The notes under the pieces were generated by a model. It was not told the origin of the DNA. It worked only from the letters and a program-made list of their open reading frames with translations, and did no database searches. Made by a program: the position numbers and the translations under genes. DNA of 64,000 nucleotides from Rhodococcus wratislaviensis (lineage in GTDB: Bacteria > Actinomycetota > Actinomycetes > Mycobacteriales > Mycobacteriaceae), in assembly GCF_900455735.1 (NCBI RefSeq), contig NZ_UAUI01000022.1:496001-560000 (forward strand). The letters run 5' to 3'. Shown one piece after another: positions 18,338 through 26,794 of this stretch; positions within the stretch are counted from its first letter, which is position 1, and each line of letters begins with the position of its first letter.

Positions 18338-18832
18338 CTACTGCGGCAGGACCGCCTCGATGGCCTCGACGACCTCGGGGGCGTCGGGCTCGGTGCGGGG
18401 ACGGAACCGGTTCACGACGGTGCCGTCGGGTGCGACGAGAAACTTCTCGAAGTTCCACTGGATGTCGCCCGCGGCGCCCTCGGCGTCGGCGGCCTTGGTC
18501 AGTTCCTCGTAGAGCGGGTGCCGGTTCTCACCGTTCACCTCGATCTTCTCCAGCAACGGGAACGTGACGCCGTAGGTGGTGGAGCAGAAGGTCTCGATCT
18601 CTTCGGCGGTGCCGGGCTCTTGACCCATGAACTGGTTGCACGGGATGCCGATGACGGTCAGCCCGCGGTCGGCGTAGTCGGTGGCGAGCTTCTCGAGGCC
18701 CTTGTACTGCGGGGTCAGTCCACACTTCGAGGCGACGTTCACCACGAGGACGGCGCGACCGTCGTATTCGCCGAGTGAGGTCGGGGTGCCGCCGAGTGTG
18801 TTGATGCCGATGTTCTGAACAGGTGTCGTCAT
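18338..18832 (-). CDS. Glutathione-peroxidase-family (thiol peroxidase) protein
   Basis: A 164-residue GPx-fold peroxidase reducing hydroperoxides. The signature VNVASKCGLTPQYKGLEKL places a cysteine (Cys37) at the position used by selenocysteine in animal enzymes. GLTVIGIPCNQFMGQEPG and IQWNFEKFLV carry the Gln, Trp and Asn of the catalytic tetrad. Actinobacterial enzymes of this type use thioredoxin or mycothiol systems rather than glutathione; which one here is unknown. ATG 18832 begins the conserved region; the in-frame extension to 18853 is not supported by a ribosome-binding site. It is flanked on both sides by long inverted repeats. Confidence 0.9.
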   Translation of the reverse strand: MTTPVQNIGINTLGGTPTSLGEYDGRAVLVVNVASKCGLTPQYKGLEKLATDYADRGLTVIGIPCNQFMGQEPGTAEEIETFCSTTYGVTFPLLEKIEVNGENRHPLYEELTKAADAEGAAGDIQWNFEKFLVAPDGTVVNRFRPRTEPDAPEVVEAIEAVLPQ

Positions 18833-18851
18833 GCGAACCAACGTAGCCAAC

Positions 18852-18899
18852 AAACCTCTGTGCGCCCAGGCTTCGAATCGCCCGGGCGCACAGAGGTTT
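18852..18899. terminator. 16-bp-arm inverted repeat downstream of dctA
   Basis: Arms 18852-18867 (AAACCTCTGTGCGCCC) and 18884-18899 pair perfectly around a 16-base loop that itself contains TTCGAA. It lies 15 bases past the dctA stop and upstream of the peroxidase gene, a position that fits transcription termination of dctA. It is the third long perfect stem within 1.4 kb. Confidence 0.6.
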
Positions 18900-18914
18900 A
18901 CTTCGGAGTGGGTG

Positions 18915-20300
18915 TCAGCTCTTCACGAGCACCCGCTGCTCGTCGGCGGCAGGGGTCTCGGGGGCCTGCTCTTCGACGACCTCGCCGTGGCCGTCGTCGA
19001 CCATCGTCGACTCGTCGAACGGGAGCTTGCCGTCGAGGACGGTGCGGACGCGCTCGTTGTCGATCGTGTTGGTCCAGGATCCGACGAGCAGGGTGGCGAC
19101 GGCGTTACCGGAGAAGTTCGTGACCGCGCGGGCCTCGGACATGAACCGGTCGATACCGACGATGAGGCCGACGCCGTCGAGCAGTTCGGGACGGTGGCTC
19201 TGCAGGCCGCCTGCGAGGGTGGCGAGCCCGGCGCCGCTGACTCCGGCAGCACCCTTGGACGCGATGATCATGAACACCAGCAGCGACAGCTGCTCGGGGA
19301 AGGACAGCGGCTGGCCCATTGCGTCGGCGATGAAGATCGACGCCATGGTCAGGTAGATCGCCGTGCCGTCGAGGTTGAACGAGTAGCCGGTGGGGACGAC
19401 GACACCGACGGTGGTGCGCTCGACGCCGACGTGTTCCATCTTCGCGATCAGGCGGGGCAGTGCGGACTCGGACGAGGACGTGGCGAAGATCAGCAGGTAC
19501 TCACGGGCCAGGTACCGGACCAGCTTGAAGATGGAGACGCCTGCGACGACGCGGAGCACGGATCCGAGGACACCGAACACGAAGATCAAGCAGGTGAGGT
19601 AGAAGCCGAGCATGAGAGTGGCGAGCTGGACGACGGCGCCGAGACCGGTCTGGCCGACGACGTTCGCGATGGCACCGAAGGCACCGATCGGTGCGAGCCA
19701 CAGGATCATCGACAGGATCTTGAAGACGAGCTTCTGCACGGAGGCGACACCGCGCAGGATCGGCTCACCCTGCTTGCCGAGGGCCTGCAGTCCGAAGCCG
19801 ACGAGCAGCGCGACGAACAGGGTCTGCAGCACGCTTCCCTCGGTCAGCGCCGACATCAGCGACGTGGGGATGATCGACTGGAGGAAGTCCATGGTGCCGC
19901 CGGCGCCGTGGGCCTTCTCGGCGAGCGCCGCTCCGGTGCCCGCGGTGTCGGCGCTGATGTTCAGGCCGGAGCCCGGGTTGAGCAGGTTGCCCACCACCAG
20001 ACCGATGCCGAGCGCGACCGTCGACATGCCGATGAAGTAGGTGAGGGCGAGTCCGCCGACCTTGCCGACCTTCGCGGCGGCCTTCACCGATCCGATGCCG
20101 AGCACGATCGTGCAGAAGATGACCGGGCTGATCATCATCTTGATCAGGTCGACGAACATCGTGCCGAGCACGCCGAGCGACTTGCCGACTCCCGGAGCCA
20201 GCCATCCGACGAGGACGCCCGCGACGACGGCGACGATGACCCCCATGTACAACCAGTGTGTCCGGTCGCGCTTCTTGGTCTTCCCTGTCGCAGTACTCAT
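18915..20300 (-). CDS. dctA: C4-dicarboxylate:cation symporter DctA
   Basis: A 461-residue DAACS-family transporter for succinate, fumarate, malate or related acids. Eight to ten hydrophobic segments, the family signature TGYSFNLDGTAIYLTMASIF, the serine-rich re-entrant loop FATSSSESALPRL and SKGAAGVSGAG are present. ATG 20300 is chosen because GGAGG stands eight bases upstream. A histidine kinase and a CitB/DcuR-type response regulator lie divergently across 133 bp that hold three palindromes, so the two-component system very probably controls this gene. A second, distinct DctA paralogue lies at 39.9 kb in the tartrate cluster. Confidence 0.93.
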   Translation of the reverse strand: MSTATGKTKKRDRTHWLYMGVIVAVVAGVLVGWLAPGVGKSLGVLGTMFVDLIKMMISPVIFCTIVLGIGSVKAAAKVGKVGGLALTYFIGMSTVALGIGLVVGNLLNPGSGLNISADTAGTGAALAEKAHGAGGTMDFLQSIIPTSLMSALTEGSVLQTLFVALLVGFGLQALGKQGEPILRGVASVQKLVFKILSMILWLAPIGAFGAIANVVGQTGLGAVVQLATLMLGFYLTCLIFVFGVLGSVLRVVAGVSIFKLVRYLAREYLLIFATSSSESALPRLIAKMEHVGVERTTVGVVVPTGYSFNLDGTAIYLTMASIFIADAMGQPLSFPEQLSLLVFMIIASKGAAGVSGAGLATLAGGLQSHRPELLDGVGLIVGIDRFMSEARAVTNFSGNAVATLLVGSWTNTIDNERVRTVLDGKLPFDESTMVDDGHGEVVEEQAPETPAADEQRVLVKS

Positions 20301-20348
20301 GGGATTGTCCTCCAATTCGAGTGGCAAGCTGATCGGTGAGGCCGGTTA

Positions 20349-20362
20349 GTGACCGCGATCAC
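20349..20362. promoter_or_regulatory. CRP/GlxR-type site in the dctA / dctS intergenic region
   Basis: GTGACCGCGATCAC at 20349-20362 has the GTGA-N6-TCAC core recognised by actinobacterial CRP/GlxR proteins, though the outer T/A bases of the ideal motif are missing. It is about 50 bp upstream of dctA, suiting catabolite control of dicarboxylate uptake. Confidence 0.5.
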
Positions 20363-20368
20363 GTCTTG

Positions 20369-20379
20369 GAAGAATCTTC
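20369..20379. promoter_or_regulatory. Palindrome GAAGA-A-TCTTC upstream of dctA and the sensor kinase
   Basis: An 11-bp perfect palindrome in the middle of the divergent region, about halfway between the dctA and kinase starts. Together with the adjacent palindrome at 20381 it is a candidate binding site for the neighbouring response regulator. Confidence 0.35.
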
Positions 20380-20380
20380 T

Positions 20381-20392
20381 AAGCGATCGCTT
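20381..20392. promoter_or_regulatory. Perfect 12-bp palindrome AAGCGATCGCTT
   Basis: AAGCGATCGCTT is its own reverse complement and lies 41 bp before the proposed kinase start. It directly follows the GAAGAATCTTC palindrome, making a tandem arrangement suitable for a dimeric response regulator. Regulator identity is inferred from adjacency only. Confidence 0.35.
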
Positions 20393-20433
20393 GGCTGGAG
20401 AAGTTTGTGTTCATTACGTTCAGGAGAAATGCA

Positions 20434-22026
20434 TTGCCTCACCATCCGCCGAGACGGCCCATGAGCGTCGCGAGGCAGCTCTTCCTCCTGCAGCTCGTCG
20501 TGTTGGTGCTGGTCATCGGCGCCGGGACCGCGCTGGCCATCGTCGATCAGCGCCGCGACAGCGACGAGACCACCCGTCGTGCCGTCACGGCCGTCGCGAC
20601 CACGCTCGCGCTGTCGGACGGCACCGTCGAGGCGTTGCGGTCCCCCGACCCGACGGCGGTTCTCCAGCCCCAGACCGAGCGGATCCGCGCCGCGACCGGC
20701 ACCGATTTCATCGTCGTGATGACTCCCGCAGGCATCCGCTTCACCCACACCAACCCGGAGCTGATCGGTGGTGTGTTCTCCGGCAACATCGAGCGCGCCC
20801 TCCGCGGGGAGACGTTCACGGAGACGTACGCCGGCTCGCTGGGACCCTCGATCCGGGCCGTGGCCCCGGTGTACGACGGCGACCGGATCGCGGGTCTCGT
20901 GTCCGTCGGCGTCACGCGCGAGAAGATCGGCGACCAGTTCGCCGCAAGTCTGCCGACCATCTTCGCGGTCGCCGCGATCGGTCTGGCGGTGTCGGCGGCC
21001 GGCTCGTTCCTGCTGAGCCGGCGCCTGCGCCGTCAGACACTGGGGATGGCGCCGGACGAGCTGCGGCAGATGTACGAGCATCACGACGCCGTCATGCACT
21101 CGATCGGCGAGGGCCTGGTGGTGCTCGGCCGCGACAGCGGTGACACCGCGAAGGCCGAAGTGGTGAACGACGAAGCGCGCCGCCTCCTCGATCTCCCGGA
21201 GGGCCCCGTCCCGGTGACCGCGCTTCCGGAATCGCTGCGACAATCGCAGGACGACGATTCCCGGGACGAGGTGCACGTGACCCCCGACCGCGTGCTGCTG
21301 GTCAGCCGGGAGCCCGTGAAGTGGGAGGGGCAGCGCCTCGGGACGGTGCTGACATTGCGTGATCGCACCGAAATGCAAAGCATCATGGGCGAACTCGACT
21401 CGGTACGCGGATTCGCGGAATCGCTGCGGTCACAGGCCCACGAATCGGCGAACCGTCTGCACACGATCATCACGATGGTCGAACTGGGCCGCTACGACGA
21501 CGCGATCGCGTTCGCCACCGAGGATCTGCGGTTGTCGCAGGAACTGATCGACCGCCTGATGACGGCGGTGCACGAACCCGCCCTGGCCGCACTGCTGCTC
21601 GGCAAGGTGGGTGTGGCCGCCGAGCGGGGAGTCGACCTGACCGTCACCGAAGACACCGCTCTCGGGCCCGTCGCGCCGCTCAGTGCGCGGGAACTCGTCA
21701 CGCTGGTGGGTAATCTCGTGGACAATGCGATCGACGCCGCTCGCGGTGCGACGGAGTCCCCCGGAGAGGATGCGTGGGTGGAAGTGACCGTCCGTCAGGA
21801 GGATTCGATGATGGTGGTGCGGGTGGCCGACAGCGGACCCGGCATTCCCGCCGACGAACTCGACAAGGCGGTCACGCGCGGCTACTCCACCAAGTCGGGT
21901 CAGCGCGGGCTCGGGCTGGCGTTGGTGGCCCAGGTGGTGGCGCGGCACGGCGGGACGATCCACACGGAGCCGTCGCTCGGGTCGATGATCGTCGTCGAGA
22001 TCCCGATCGACGGGGCCGCCTCGTGA
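20434..22026 (+). CDS. DcuS/CitA-type sensor histidine kinase
   Basis: A 530-residue membrane sensor. One transmembrane helix (QLFLLQLVVLVLVIGAGTAL), an extracytoplasmic sensor domain of about 120 residues with TGTDFIVVMTPAGIRFTHTNP typical of single-Cache citrate/dicarboxylate sensors, a second helix (IFAVAAIGLAVSAAGSFLL), a PAS-like region, an H-box RSQAHESANRLHTI and an ATPase domain with LVGNLVDNAIDAA, DSGPGIP and GQRGLGLALV. A TTG at 20434 is preferred because AGGAG lies seven bases upstream; GTG 20407 and ATG 20461 are alternatives. The response-regulator gene overlaps its end by four bases and dctA is divergent, so C4-dicarboxylate sensing is the likely role. Confidence 0.88.
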   Translation: MPHHPPRRPMSVARQLFLLQLVVLVLVIGAGTALAIVDQRRDSDETTRRAVTAVATTLALSDGTVEALRSPDPTAVLQPQTERIRAATGTDFIVVMTPAGIRFTHTNPELIGGVFSGNIERALRGETFTETYAGSLGPSIRAVAPVYDGDRIAGLVSVGVTREKIGDQFAASLPTIFAVAAIGLAVSAAGSFLLSRRLRRQTLGMAPDELRQMYEHHDAVMHSIGEGLVVLGRDSGDTAKAEVVNDEARRLLDLPEGPVPVTALPESLRQSQDDDSRDEVHVTPDRVLLVSREPVKWEGQRLGTVLTLRDRTEMQSIMGELDSVRGFAESLRSQAHESANRLHTIITMVELGRYDDAIAFATEDLRLSQELIDRLMTAVHEPALAALLLGKVGVAAERGVDLTVTEDTALGPVAPLSARELVTLVGNLVDNAIDAARGATESPGEDAWVEVTVRQEDSMMVVRVADSGPGIPADELDKAVTRGYSTKSGQRGLGLALVAQVVARHGGTIHTEPSLGSMIVVEIPIDGAAS

Positions 22027-22712
22027 TCCGTGTGATGATCGTCGAGGACGAACCACTCATCGCCGAGGCCCACCGGGCGTATGTGGAACGCATTCCGGGT
22101 TTTTCGGTCCACACCGTCGTTCACGACGGCAACGGAGCGATGCGCGCGGTCGCCGCCGCGAACGCCAGCGACGACCCCATCGACCTCGTCCTCCTCGACA
22201 TCGGCCTGCCGGATGCCAGCGGACTCGACGTGGCGGCGGCACTGAGCGGCGTGCGACCGAGTCCCGACGTGATCGCGGTGACGTCGGCCCGCGACCTCGA
22301 GATGGTCCGCACCGCCGTGGCGCGCGGAATCGCCCTGTATCTCCTGAAGCCGTTCACGTTCGCCGCGTTCCGCGACAAACTCGAGCGGTACCGGGAATTC
22401 CGCGACGCCCTGCCCGCCGGAAGCAACGCGCTGAGCCAGCACGACATCGATCGGGCGATGTCGGCGCTGCGCACCTCCGACGAGCGCGCGGCATCCCCGA
22501 AAGGCGTTGCACCACAGACACTCGACCACGTCTCCGCCTGCGTCCGTGACGCTGCGGGACCGCTGACGGCGGCCGAGGTTGCCGCCAGTATCGGGGTCTC
22601 CCGGGTCACGGCCTGGCGGTATCTCGAACGTCTCGCCGACGACGGCGTGCTGACCCGACACACCGAGTACGGCAGGGCGGGGCGCCCGCAGATCCGGTAC
22701 GCGCTGCGCTGA
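22023..22712 (+). CDS. CitB/DcuR-type response regulator
   Basis: A 229-residue two-component regulator. The receiver domain begins VIRVMIVEDEPLIAEAHRAY, with the phosphoacceptor Asp in DLVLLDIGLPDASG and the conserved Lys in LYLLKPFTF. The C-terminal half has a winged helix-turn-helix AAEVAASIGVSRVTAWRYLERL characteristic of regulators that pair with DcuS/CitA kinases. The GTG start lies inside the GTGA that ends the kinase gene, which implies translational coupling. The probable targets are dctA and its own operon through the palindromes at 20349-20392. Confidence 0.9.
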   Translation: MIRVMIVEDEPLIAEAHRAYVERIPGFSVHTVVHDGNGAMRAVAAANASDDPIDLVLLDIGLPDASGLDVAAALSGVRPSPDVIAVTSARDLEMVRTAVARGIALYLLKPFTFAAFRDKLERYREFRDALPAGSNALSQHDIDRAMSALRTSDERAASPKGVAPQTLDHVSACVRDAAGPLTAAEVAASIGVSRVTAWRYLERLADDGVLTRHTEYGRAGRPQIRYALR

Positions 22713-22794
22713 CCCGTAACGAACCGGCCACGCCACGCGAGACAGTGAGTGAGGCGAAGTAATTCCTGTCGGGGGGACAACGCAGGGAGAACGC

Positions 22795-23319
22795 ATGAAG
22801 ACTCACGTGGCAGCGTTTCTGACGGTCGCGGCCGCGACCGCGCTCACCGGGTGCACCGGGAACGGCACCGCAGGGGCACCCACCCCGGCCGTAGTGCAGG
22901 CCGGGCTCTGCCTCGATCTCGATTCCGCGCTGGTCACCGACGCGTTCGCGTCGCTCGGTACCGCACCGGGTGGCGATCCGTGGGTACCGGGAACTGGCTC
23001 CGATGCCGCCGGTGAGAACTGCCCCGCACTGCTGTGGGCCACGGCGGAGACGCCCGGGGGAACGGTGAGCTCGCCGACCCAGGTGCTGTTCTTCCACGAC
23101 GGCACGTATCTGGGCACCGCGACAGCCGAATCGTATGCCTACACCCAGGTGGTCGGATCCACCGACGACTCCGTGTCCGTGGAGTACAGGTGGCTCGGCG
23201 AGCAGGACGCCAACTGCTGCCCGTCGGGCGGACCTGCGGTCGTCACCTACTCCTGGGACGGATCCCGGGTTGTCATGGAGCAGCCGTTACCGCAGGAGAT
23301 GCTCGACTCCTACAAGTGA
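22795..23319 (+). CDS. LppP/LprE-family lipoprotein
   Basis: A 174-residue exported lipoprotein. The signal peptide MKTHVAAFLTVAAATALTGC ends in the lipobox LTGC, making Cys20 the lipidated residue. The mature part has four further cysteines (LCLDL, NCPALL and the pair NCCPSG) and ends in a short conserved block with TYSWDGSRVV. This pattern matches the mycobacterial LppP/LprE family of unknown function. GGGAG precedes the ATG by about five bases. It is probably monocistronic; the regulator gene ends 82 bases upstream. Confidence 0.8.
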   Translation: MKTHVAAFLTVAAATALTGCTGNGTAGAPTPAVVQAGLCLDLDSALVTDAFASLGTAPGGDPWVPGTGSDAAGENCPALLWATAETPGGTVSSPTQVLFFHDGTYLGTATAESYAYTQVVGSTDDSVSVEYRWLGEQDANCCPSGGPAVVTYSWDGSRVVMEQPLPQEMLDSYK

Positions 23320-23405
23320 CATTCGACTACCACTGTGGCGCACCAGCATTGATCGGACGCCGCAAGACCAACCCGTGCCGAGTCGAGAAAACCTCACCTA
23401 GAGGT

Positions 23406-23421
23406 TGTGACCCGCATCACA
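23406..23421. promoter_or_regulatory. Perfect CRP/GlxR consensus site upstream of the small secreted protein
   Basis: TGTGACCCGCATCACA at 23406-23421 matches TGTGA-N6-TCACA exactly. It lies 61 bp upstream of the ATG of the 59-residue secreted protein, in position to activate or repress it, with room for a promoter between. Confidence 0.65.
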
Positions 23422-23482
23422 TCGGTGGACGATTGTAGAGGAGTCACCTCCGGCTCGTAGTAACTCAGTCAAGGACCTTCAC

Positions 23483-23662
23483 ATGTCTAGCAGAATTGCC
23501 ACCACACTCGCCGCGATTGCAATGACCCTGTCACTCGGCGCTCTCGCTGCCCCCGCAGCTGTCGCCGCACCGCTCGCTCCCGCACCGACCCCGGCAGTCG
23601 GTTCGATCTCGGTCTGCCTCAACCTGCCACTGGGGTCGGCCAGCATCAGTTTCTGCATCTGA
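23483..23662 (+). CDS. Small secreted protein, 59 residues
   Basis: I do not recognise a family with certainty. The protein is a Sec signal peptide (MSSRIATTLAAIAMTLSLGA, with a likely cut after AAPAAVA) and a short mature part of roughly 30 residues. That part is a proline/alanine linker followed by SISVCLNLPLGSASISFCI, with two cysteines 13 residues apart that could form a disulfide. AAGGA is seven bases before the ATG, the frame is open to a TGA at 23660, and a 12-bp-arm hairpin follows six bases later, so this is a real short gene. A perfect CRP/GlxR site lies upstream. Function unknown; small Cys-containing exported proteins of this sort are common in Rhodococcus and Nocardia. Confidence 0.75.
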   Translation: MSSRIATTLAAIAMTLSLGALAAPAAVAAPLAPAPTPAVGSISVCLNLPLGSASISFCI

Positions 23663-23667
23663 GCCCT

Positions 23668-23708
23668 GCGAGGCGGAAAGCGCCCTGACAAGCCGATTTC
23701 CGCCTCGC
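23668..23708. terminator. Bidirectional hairpin after the small secreted protein
   Basis: Arms GCGAGGCGGAAA (23668-23679) and TTTCCGCCTCGC (23697-23708) are a perfect 12-bp inverted repeat with a 17-base loop. It starts six bases after the small gene's stop and lies about 60 bases past the end of the convergent oligopeptidase gene. Confidence 0.65.
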
Positions 23709-23765
23709 CCGCCGATGCTCTTCACACGCCGAGATTTCGCATCCTCGGCGCGGGTGCCGCAGTAC

Positions 23766-25895
23766 CTAATCGCCGATCGTGTCGAGCACCCAGGCGAATT
23801 CGAACGCTACTTCTTTCCACTTCTCGTAGCGTCCGCTGACACCGCCGTGCCCGGCGCTCATCTCCGTCTTGAGGAGCAGCGGCGAGTCGCCGGTCTTGGT
23901 GGCGCGCAGTTTGGCCACCCACTTCGCCGGTTCGACGTAGAGCACCCTGGTGTCGTTGATGCTGGTGATCGCGAGGATGGCCGGGTAGTCCTTGGCCTCG
24001 ACGTTCTCGTACGGACTGTACGAGCGCATGTATTCGTAGACCTCGGGGTTCTCCAGCGGGTTGCCCCACTCGTCCCATTCGATGACGGTCAGCGGTAGCG
24101 AGGGGTCGAGGATCGACGTCAGCGGGTCCACGAACGGAACGTTGGCGAGGATGCCGGCAAACAGTTCGGGTGCCAGGTTGGCCACCGCACCCATCAGCAG
24201 GCCACCTGCGCTGCCGCCGTCGGCGACCATCTGCTGCGGCGTGGTGCGTCCGGTGTCGATCAAATGCCGTGCGCTCGAGACGAAGTCGGTGAAAGTGTTC
24301 TTCTTCGTGAGCGTCTTGCCGGTCTCGTACCAGTGTCGGCCCATCTCGCCGCCGCCGCGCACGTGCGCGACCACGAACACCACTCCGCGGTCGAGCAGGG
24401 ACAGCCGCGCGACGGAGAAGGCAGGATCCATGCTGGCCTCGTACGATCCGTAGCCGTAGAGGAGCGTGGGCGCGGGGTCGTCGACGCCGTTCGTCTTGCG
24501 CCGGACGATCGAGAGCGGGATGCGCGTCCCGTCCTCGGCGACGGCCCAGTCGCGTTGCTGCTCGTAGTTGCCGGCGTCGAATTCGCCGAGCACGGGTTGC
24601 GACTTACGCAGGGCGAGTTCACCCGTCGACAGCACGTAGTCGTAGACCTGGCCGGGCGTGATGAACGACGTGAACGCCATCCGCAGGGTCGGTTGCCGCC
24701 ATTCCGGGTTGGCCCCGAGCCCGACGCTGAAAAGTTCCTCGTCGAATTCGATCTCCGTGAACTCGCCGTAGCCGTCCTCGCCGAGCGGCCAGATGGCCAG
24801 CCGGGTCAACGCTTCGCGGCGGTAGCCGAGCACCAGGTGATCGGCGAACGCGTCTACCTCCTCCAACCGCACGTCGGAACGGTGCGGAATGAGAATGGTC
24901 TGCGACGTCGGATCGGACACCGGCGCCTCGGCGAGCACGAAGTTCTCGGCCTTCTCCCCGTCGACGACGTCGTTGTGCATGATCAGGAAGCGGTCTTCCC
25001 CCGCGACGACCGCGTGCTCGACGCCGTATTCGACGCCCTCGCGTCGCGGCAGCACCACCCGGAACTCGCCCTCGGGATTCTCCGATTCGAGCACCCAGCC
25101 TTCGCTGGTGATCTTCGACCCCACCCAGATCATCAGGTACTTCTCGCTCCGGGTGGATCCGACCGACACCCAGAACCGCTCGTCCGGCTCGTGGAACACG
25201 GTGACGTCCTGCGCACGGTCGGTGCCGAGCTTGTGCCGCCACACGGTGTCGGGGCGCCAGGACTCGTCGACGGTGAGATAGAAGACGTGACTGTGGTCGA
25301 TGGCCCAGGTGGCGCCGGGCGCGGTGTCGGGGATCTCGTCGGGCAGCAGTTCGCCGGTCACGAGGTTCTTGAAGCGCAGCGTGTACCGCTCGTCGCCGAC
25401 CACGTCCACCGAGTACGCGAGGAGCGTGCCGTCGTGGCTGAGAGAGAAGGCGCCGATGGAGAAGAAGTCGTGCCCCTCGGCCTCGGCATTGCCGTCGAGC
25501 AGCACCTGCTCACCGGGAAGTTCGACACCCGGAGCCAGTTCCGGCGGGGTCCAGTCGCCGGGGCCTGCGATCGGCGCCCGGCACTGGACGCCGTACTGCT
25601 TGCCCTCGATGGTGCGGGCGTAGTACCACCAGTCGCCCATGCGGGTGGGAACCGACATGTCGGTCTCCTGCGTGCGGGACTTGATCTCCTGGAAGATCTG
25701 GTCCCGCAACGGCGCGAGATGCGCGGTCTGCTGCTCGGTGTACGCGTTCTCGGCCTCGAGATACGCGACGACTTCCGCGTCTTCCTTGTCGCGCAGCCAC
25801 TCGTATTCGTCGACGAACGTGTGACCGTGGTGGACGCGTTCGGTGGGGACGGTCTTCGCGACCGGCGGGGTGAGTTTCGCGCCTTCTGAGGTCAT
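23766..25895 (-). CDS. ptrB: S9A prolyl oligopeptidase family peptidase (protease II / PtrB)
   Basis: A 709-residue cytosolic serine peptidase (oligopeptidase B-like) cleaving short peptides after basic residues. An N-terminal seven-bladed propeller region is followed by the catalytic alpha/beta-hydrolase domain: VVFVVAHVRGGGEMGRHWYE, the nucleophile MVADGGSAGGLLMG (Ser at about residue 562), INDTRVLYVEPAK for the Asp, and MSAGHGGVSGRYEKWKE for the His. In M. tuberculosis the equivalent locus beside purC is split into ptrBa and ptrBb; here it is a single intact gene. It starts three bases after the purC stop, so the pair form an operon. Confidence 0.92.
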   Translation of the reverse strand: MTSEGAKLTPPVAKTVPTERVHHGHTFVDEYEWLRDKEDAEVVAYLEAENAYTEQQTAHLAPLRDQIFQEIKSRTQETDMSVPTRMGDWWYYARTIEGKQYGVQCRAPIAGPGDWTPPELAPGVELPGEQVLLDGNAEAEGHDFFSIGAFSLSHDGTLLAYSVDVVGDERYTLRFKNLVTGELLPDEIPDTAPGATWAIDHSHVFYLTVDESWRPDTVWRHKLGTDRAQDVTVFHEPDERFWVSVGSTRSEKYLMIWVGSKITSEGWVLESENPEGEFRVVLPRREGVEYGVEHAVVAGEDRFLIMHNDVVDGEKAENFVLAEAPVSDPTSQTILIPHRSDVRLEEVDAFADHLVLGYRREALTRLAIWPLGEDGYGEFTEIEFDEELFSVGLGANPEWRQPTLRMAFTSFITPGQVYDYVLSTGELALRKSQPVLGEFDAGNYEQQRDWAVAEDGTRIPLSIVRRKTNGVDDPAPTLLYGYGSYEASMDPAFSVARLSLLDRGVVFVVAHVRGGGEMGRHWYETGKTLTKKNTFTDFVSSARHLIDTGRTTPQQMVADGGSAGGLLMGAVANLAPELFAGILANVPFVDPLTSILDPSLPLTVIEWDEWGNPLENPEVYEYMRSYSPYENVEAKDYPAILAITSINDTRVLYVEPAKWVAKLRATKTGDSPLLLKTEMSAGHGGVSGRYEKWKEVAFEFAWVLDTIGD

Positions 25896-25898
25896 GTC

Positions 25899-26783
25899 TC
25901 AGCCCACCCAGTCCGCGAACGACAGACCCGAGATCCGCTCGTACGCTTCGATGTACCGCTCGCGGGTCGCCTCCACGATCTCCGCGGGCAGCGGCGGCGG
26001 CGGAGTGTCGGACGCGCGGTCCCAGCCGGATTCGGGCCCGGTGAGCCAGTTGCGAACGAACTGTTTGTCGAAGCTCGGCTGAACCTTCCCGGCCTCGTAC
26101 CCGTCGGCCGGCCAGTACCGGGACGAATCGGGGGTGAGGACCTCGTCGGCGAGAACCAGGTTGCCCTGCGGATCCAGGCCGAACTCGAGCTTGGTGTCGG
26201 CGAGGATGATGCCCCGGTCCGCGGCGAAGTTGGATGCCCGGCCGTAGACGTCGAGGGTGTCGTCGCGCAGCTTCACGGCCAGATCCTGGCCCACCTTCTC
26301 GACCACGGCCTCGAAGCTGATGTTCTCGTCGTGCTCGCCCAGTTCGGCCTTACTGGCGGGCGTGAAGATCGGGTCGGGAAGCTGGCTCGCCTCCACCAGA
26401 CCCTCGGGCAGTGCGACTCCGCACACCGCGCCGGTCTCGTTGTAGTCGATCAGCCCCGACCCCGTGAGGTAGCCGCGGGCCACGCACTCGACGGGGACCA
26501 TGTCCAGCTTCCGGACCACCAGCGCGCGGCCGAGGACCTCTTCGGGGATCCGGCTGTCGTCGGGCTCCCCGGCCAGGTGGTTGTTGCCGCCGAGGACGCC
26601 GAAGAAGAAGACGCTCATCGCGGTGAGCACCCGCCCCTTGTCGGGGATCGGGGTGCTGAGGACGTGGTCGTAGGCGGAGATCCGGTCGCTCGCGACCAAC
26701 AGGAGGTGCTCGTCGTCGATCGTGTAGAGGTCGCGGACCTTGCCACCGGCCAGATGGGCGTATGAATCGAGTGAGGGGCGCAC
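25899..26783 (-). CDS. purC: SAICAR synthase PurC
   Basis: Ligates aspartate to CAIR with ATP to make SAICAR. The 294-residue protein starts [39 protein letters not shown], the classic N-terminal block. It also carries [32 protein letters not shown] and [15 protein letters not shown], which form the nucleotide and CAIR sites. The GTG at 26783 is the only start that fits this block; the longer open frame upstream covers other genes. It is separated by eleven bases from the upstream small gene, and ptrB follows after three bases. Confidence 0.96.
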   Translation of the reverse strand: MRPSLDSYAHLAGGKVRDLYTIDDEHLLLVASDRISAYDHVLSTPIPDKGRVLTAMSVFFFGVLGGNNHLAGEPDDSRIPEEVLGRALVVRKLDMVPVECVARGYLTGSGLIDYNETGAVCGVALPEGLVEASQLPDPIFTPASKAELGEHDENISFEAVVEKVGQDLAVKLRDDTLDVYGRASNFAADRGIILADTKLEFGLDPQGNLVLADEVLTPDSSRYWPADGYEAGKVQPSFDKQFVRNWLTGPESGWDRASDTPPPPLPAEIVEATRERYIEAYERISGLSFADWVG

Positions 26784-26794
26784 GGTGGTCCAGC

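Noticed and set aside
18338..18832. Glutathione peroxidase as a selenoprotein
   Set aside because: The active-site position is a cysteine codon and there is no in-frame UGA in the gene.
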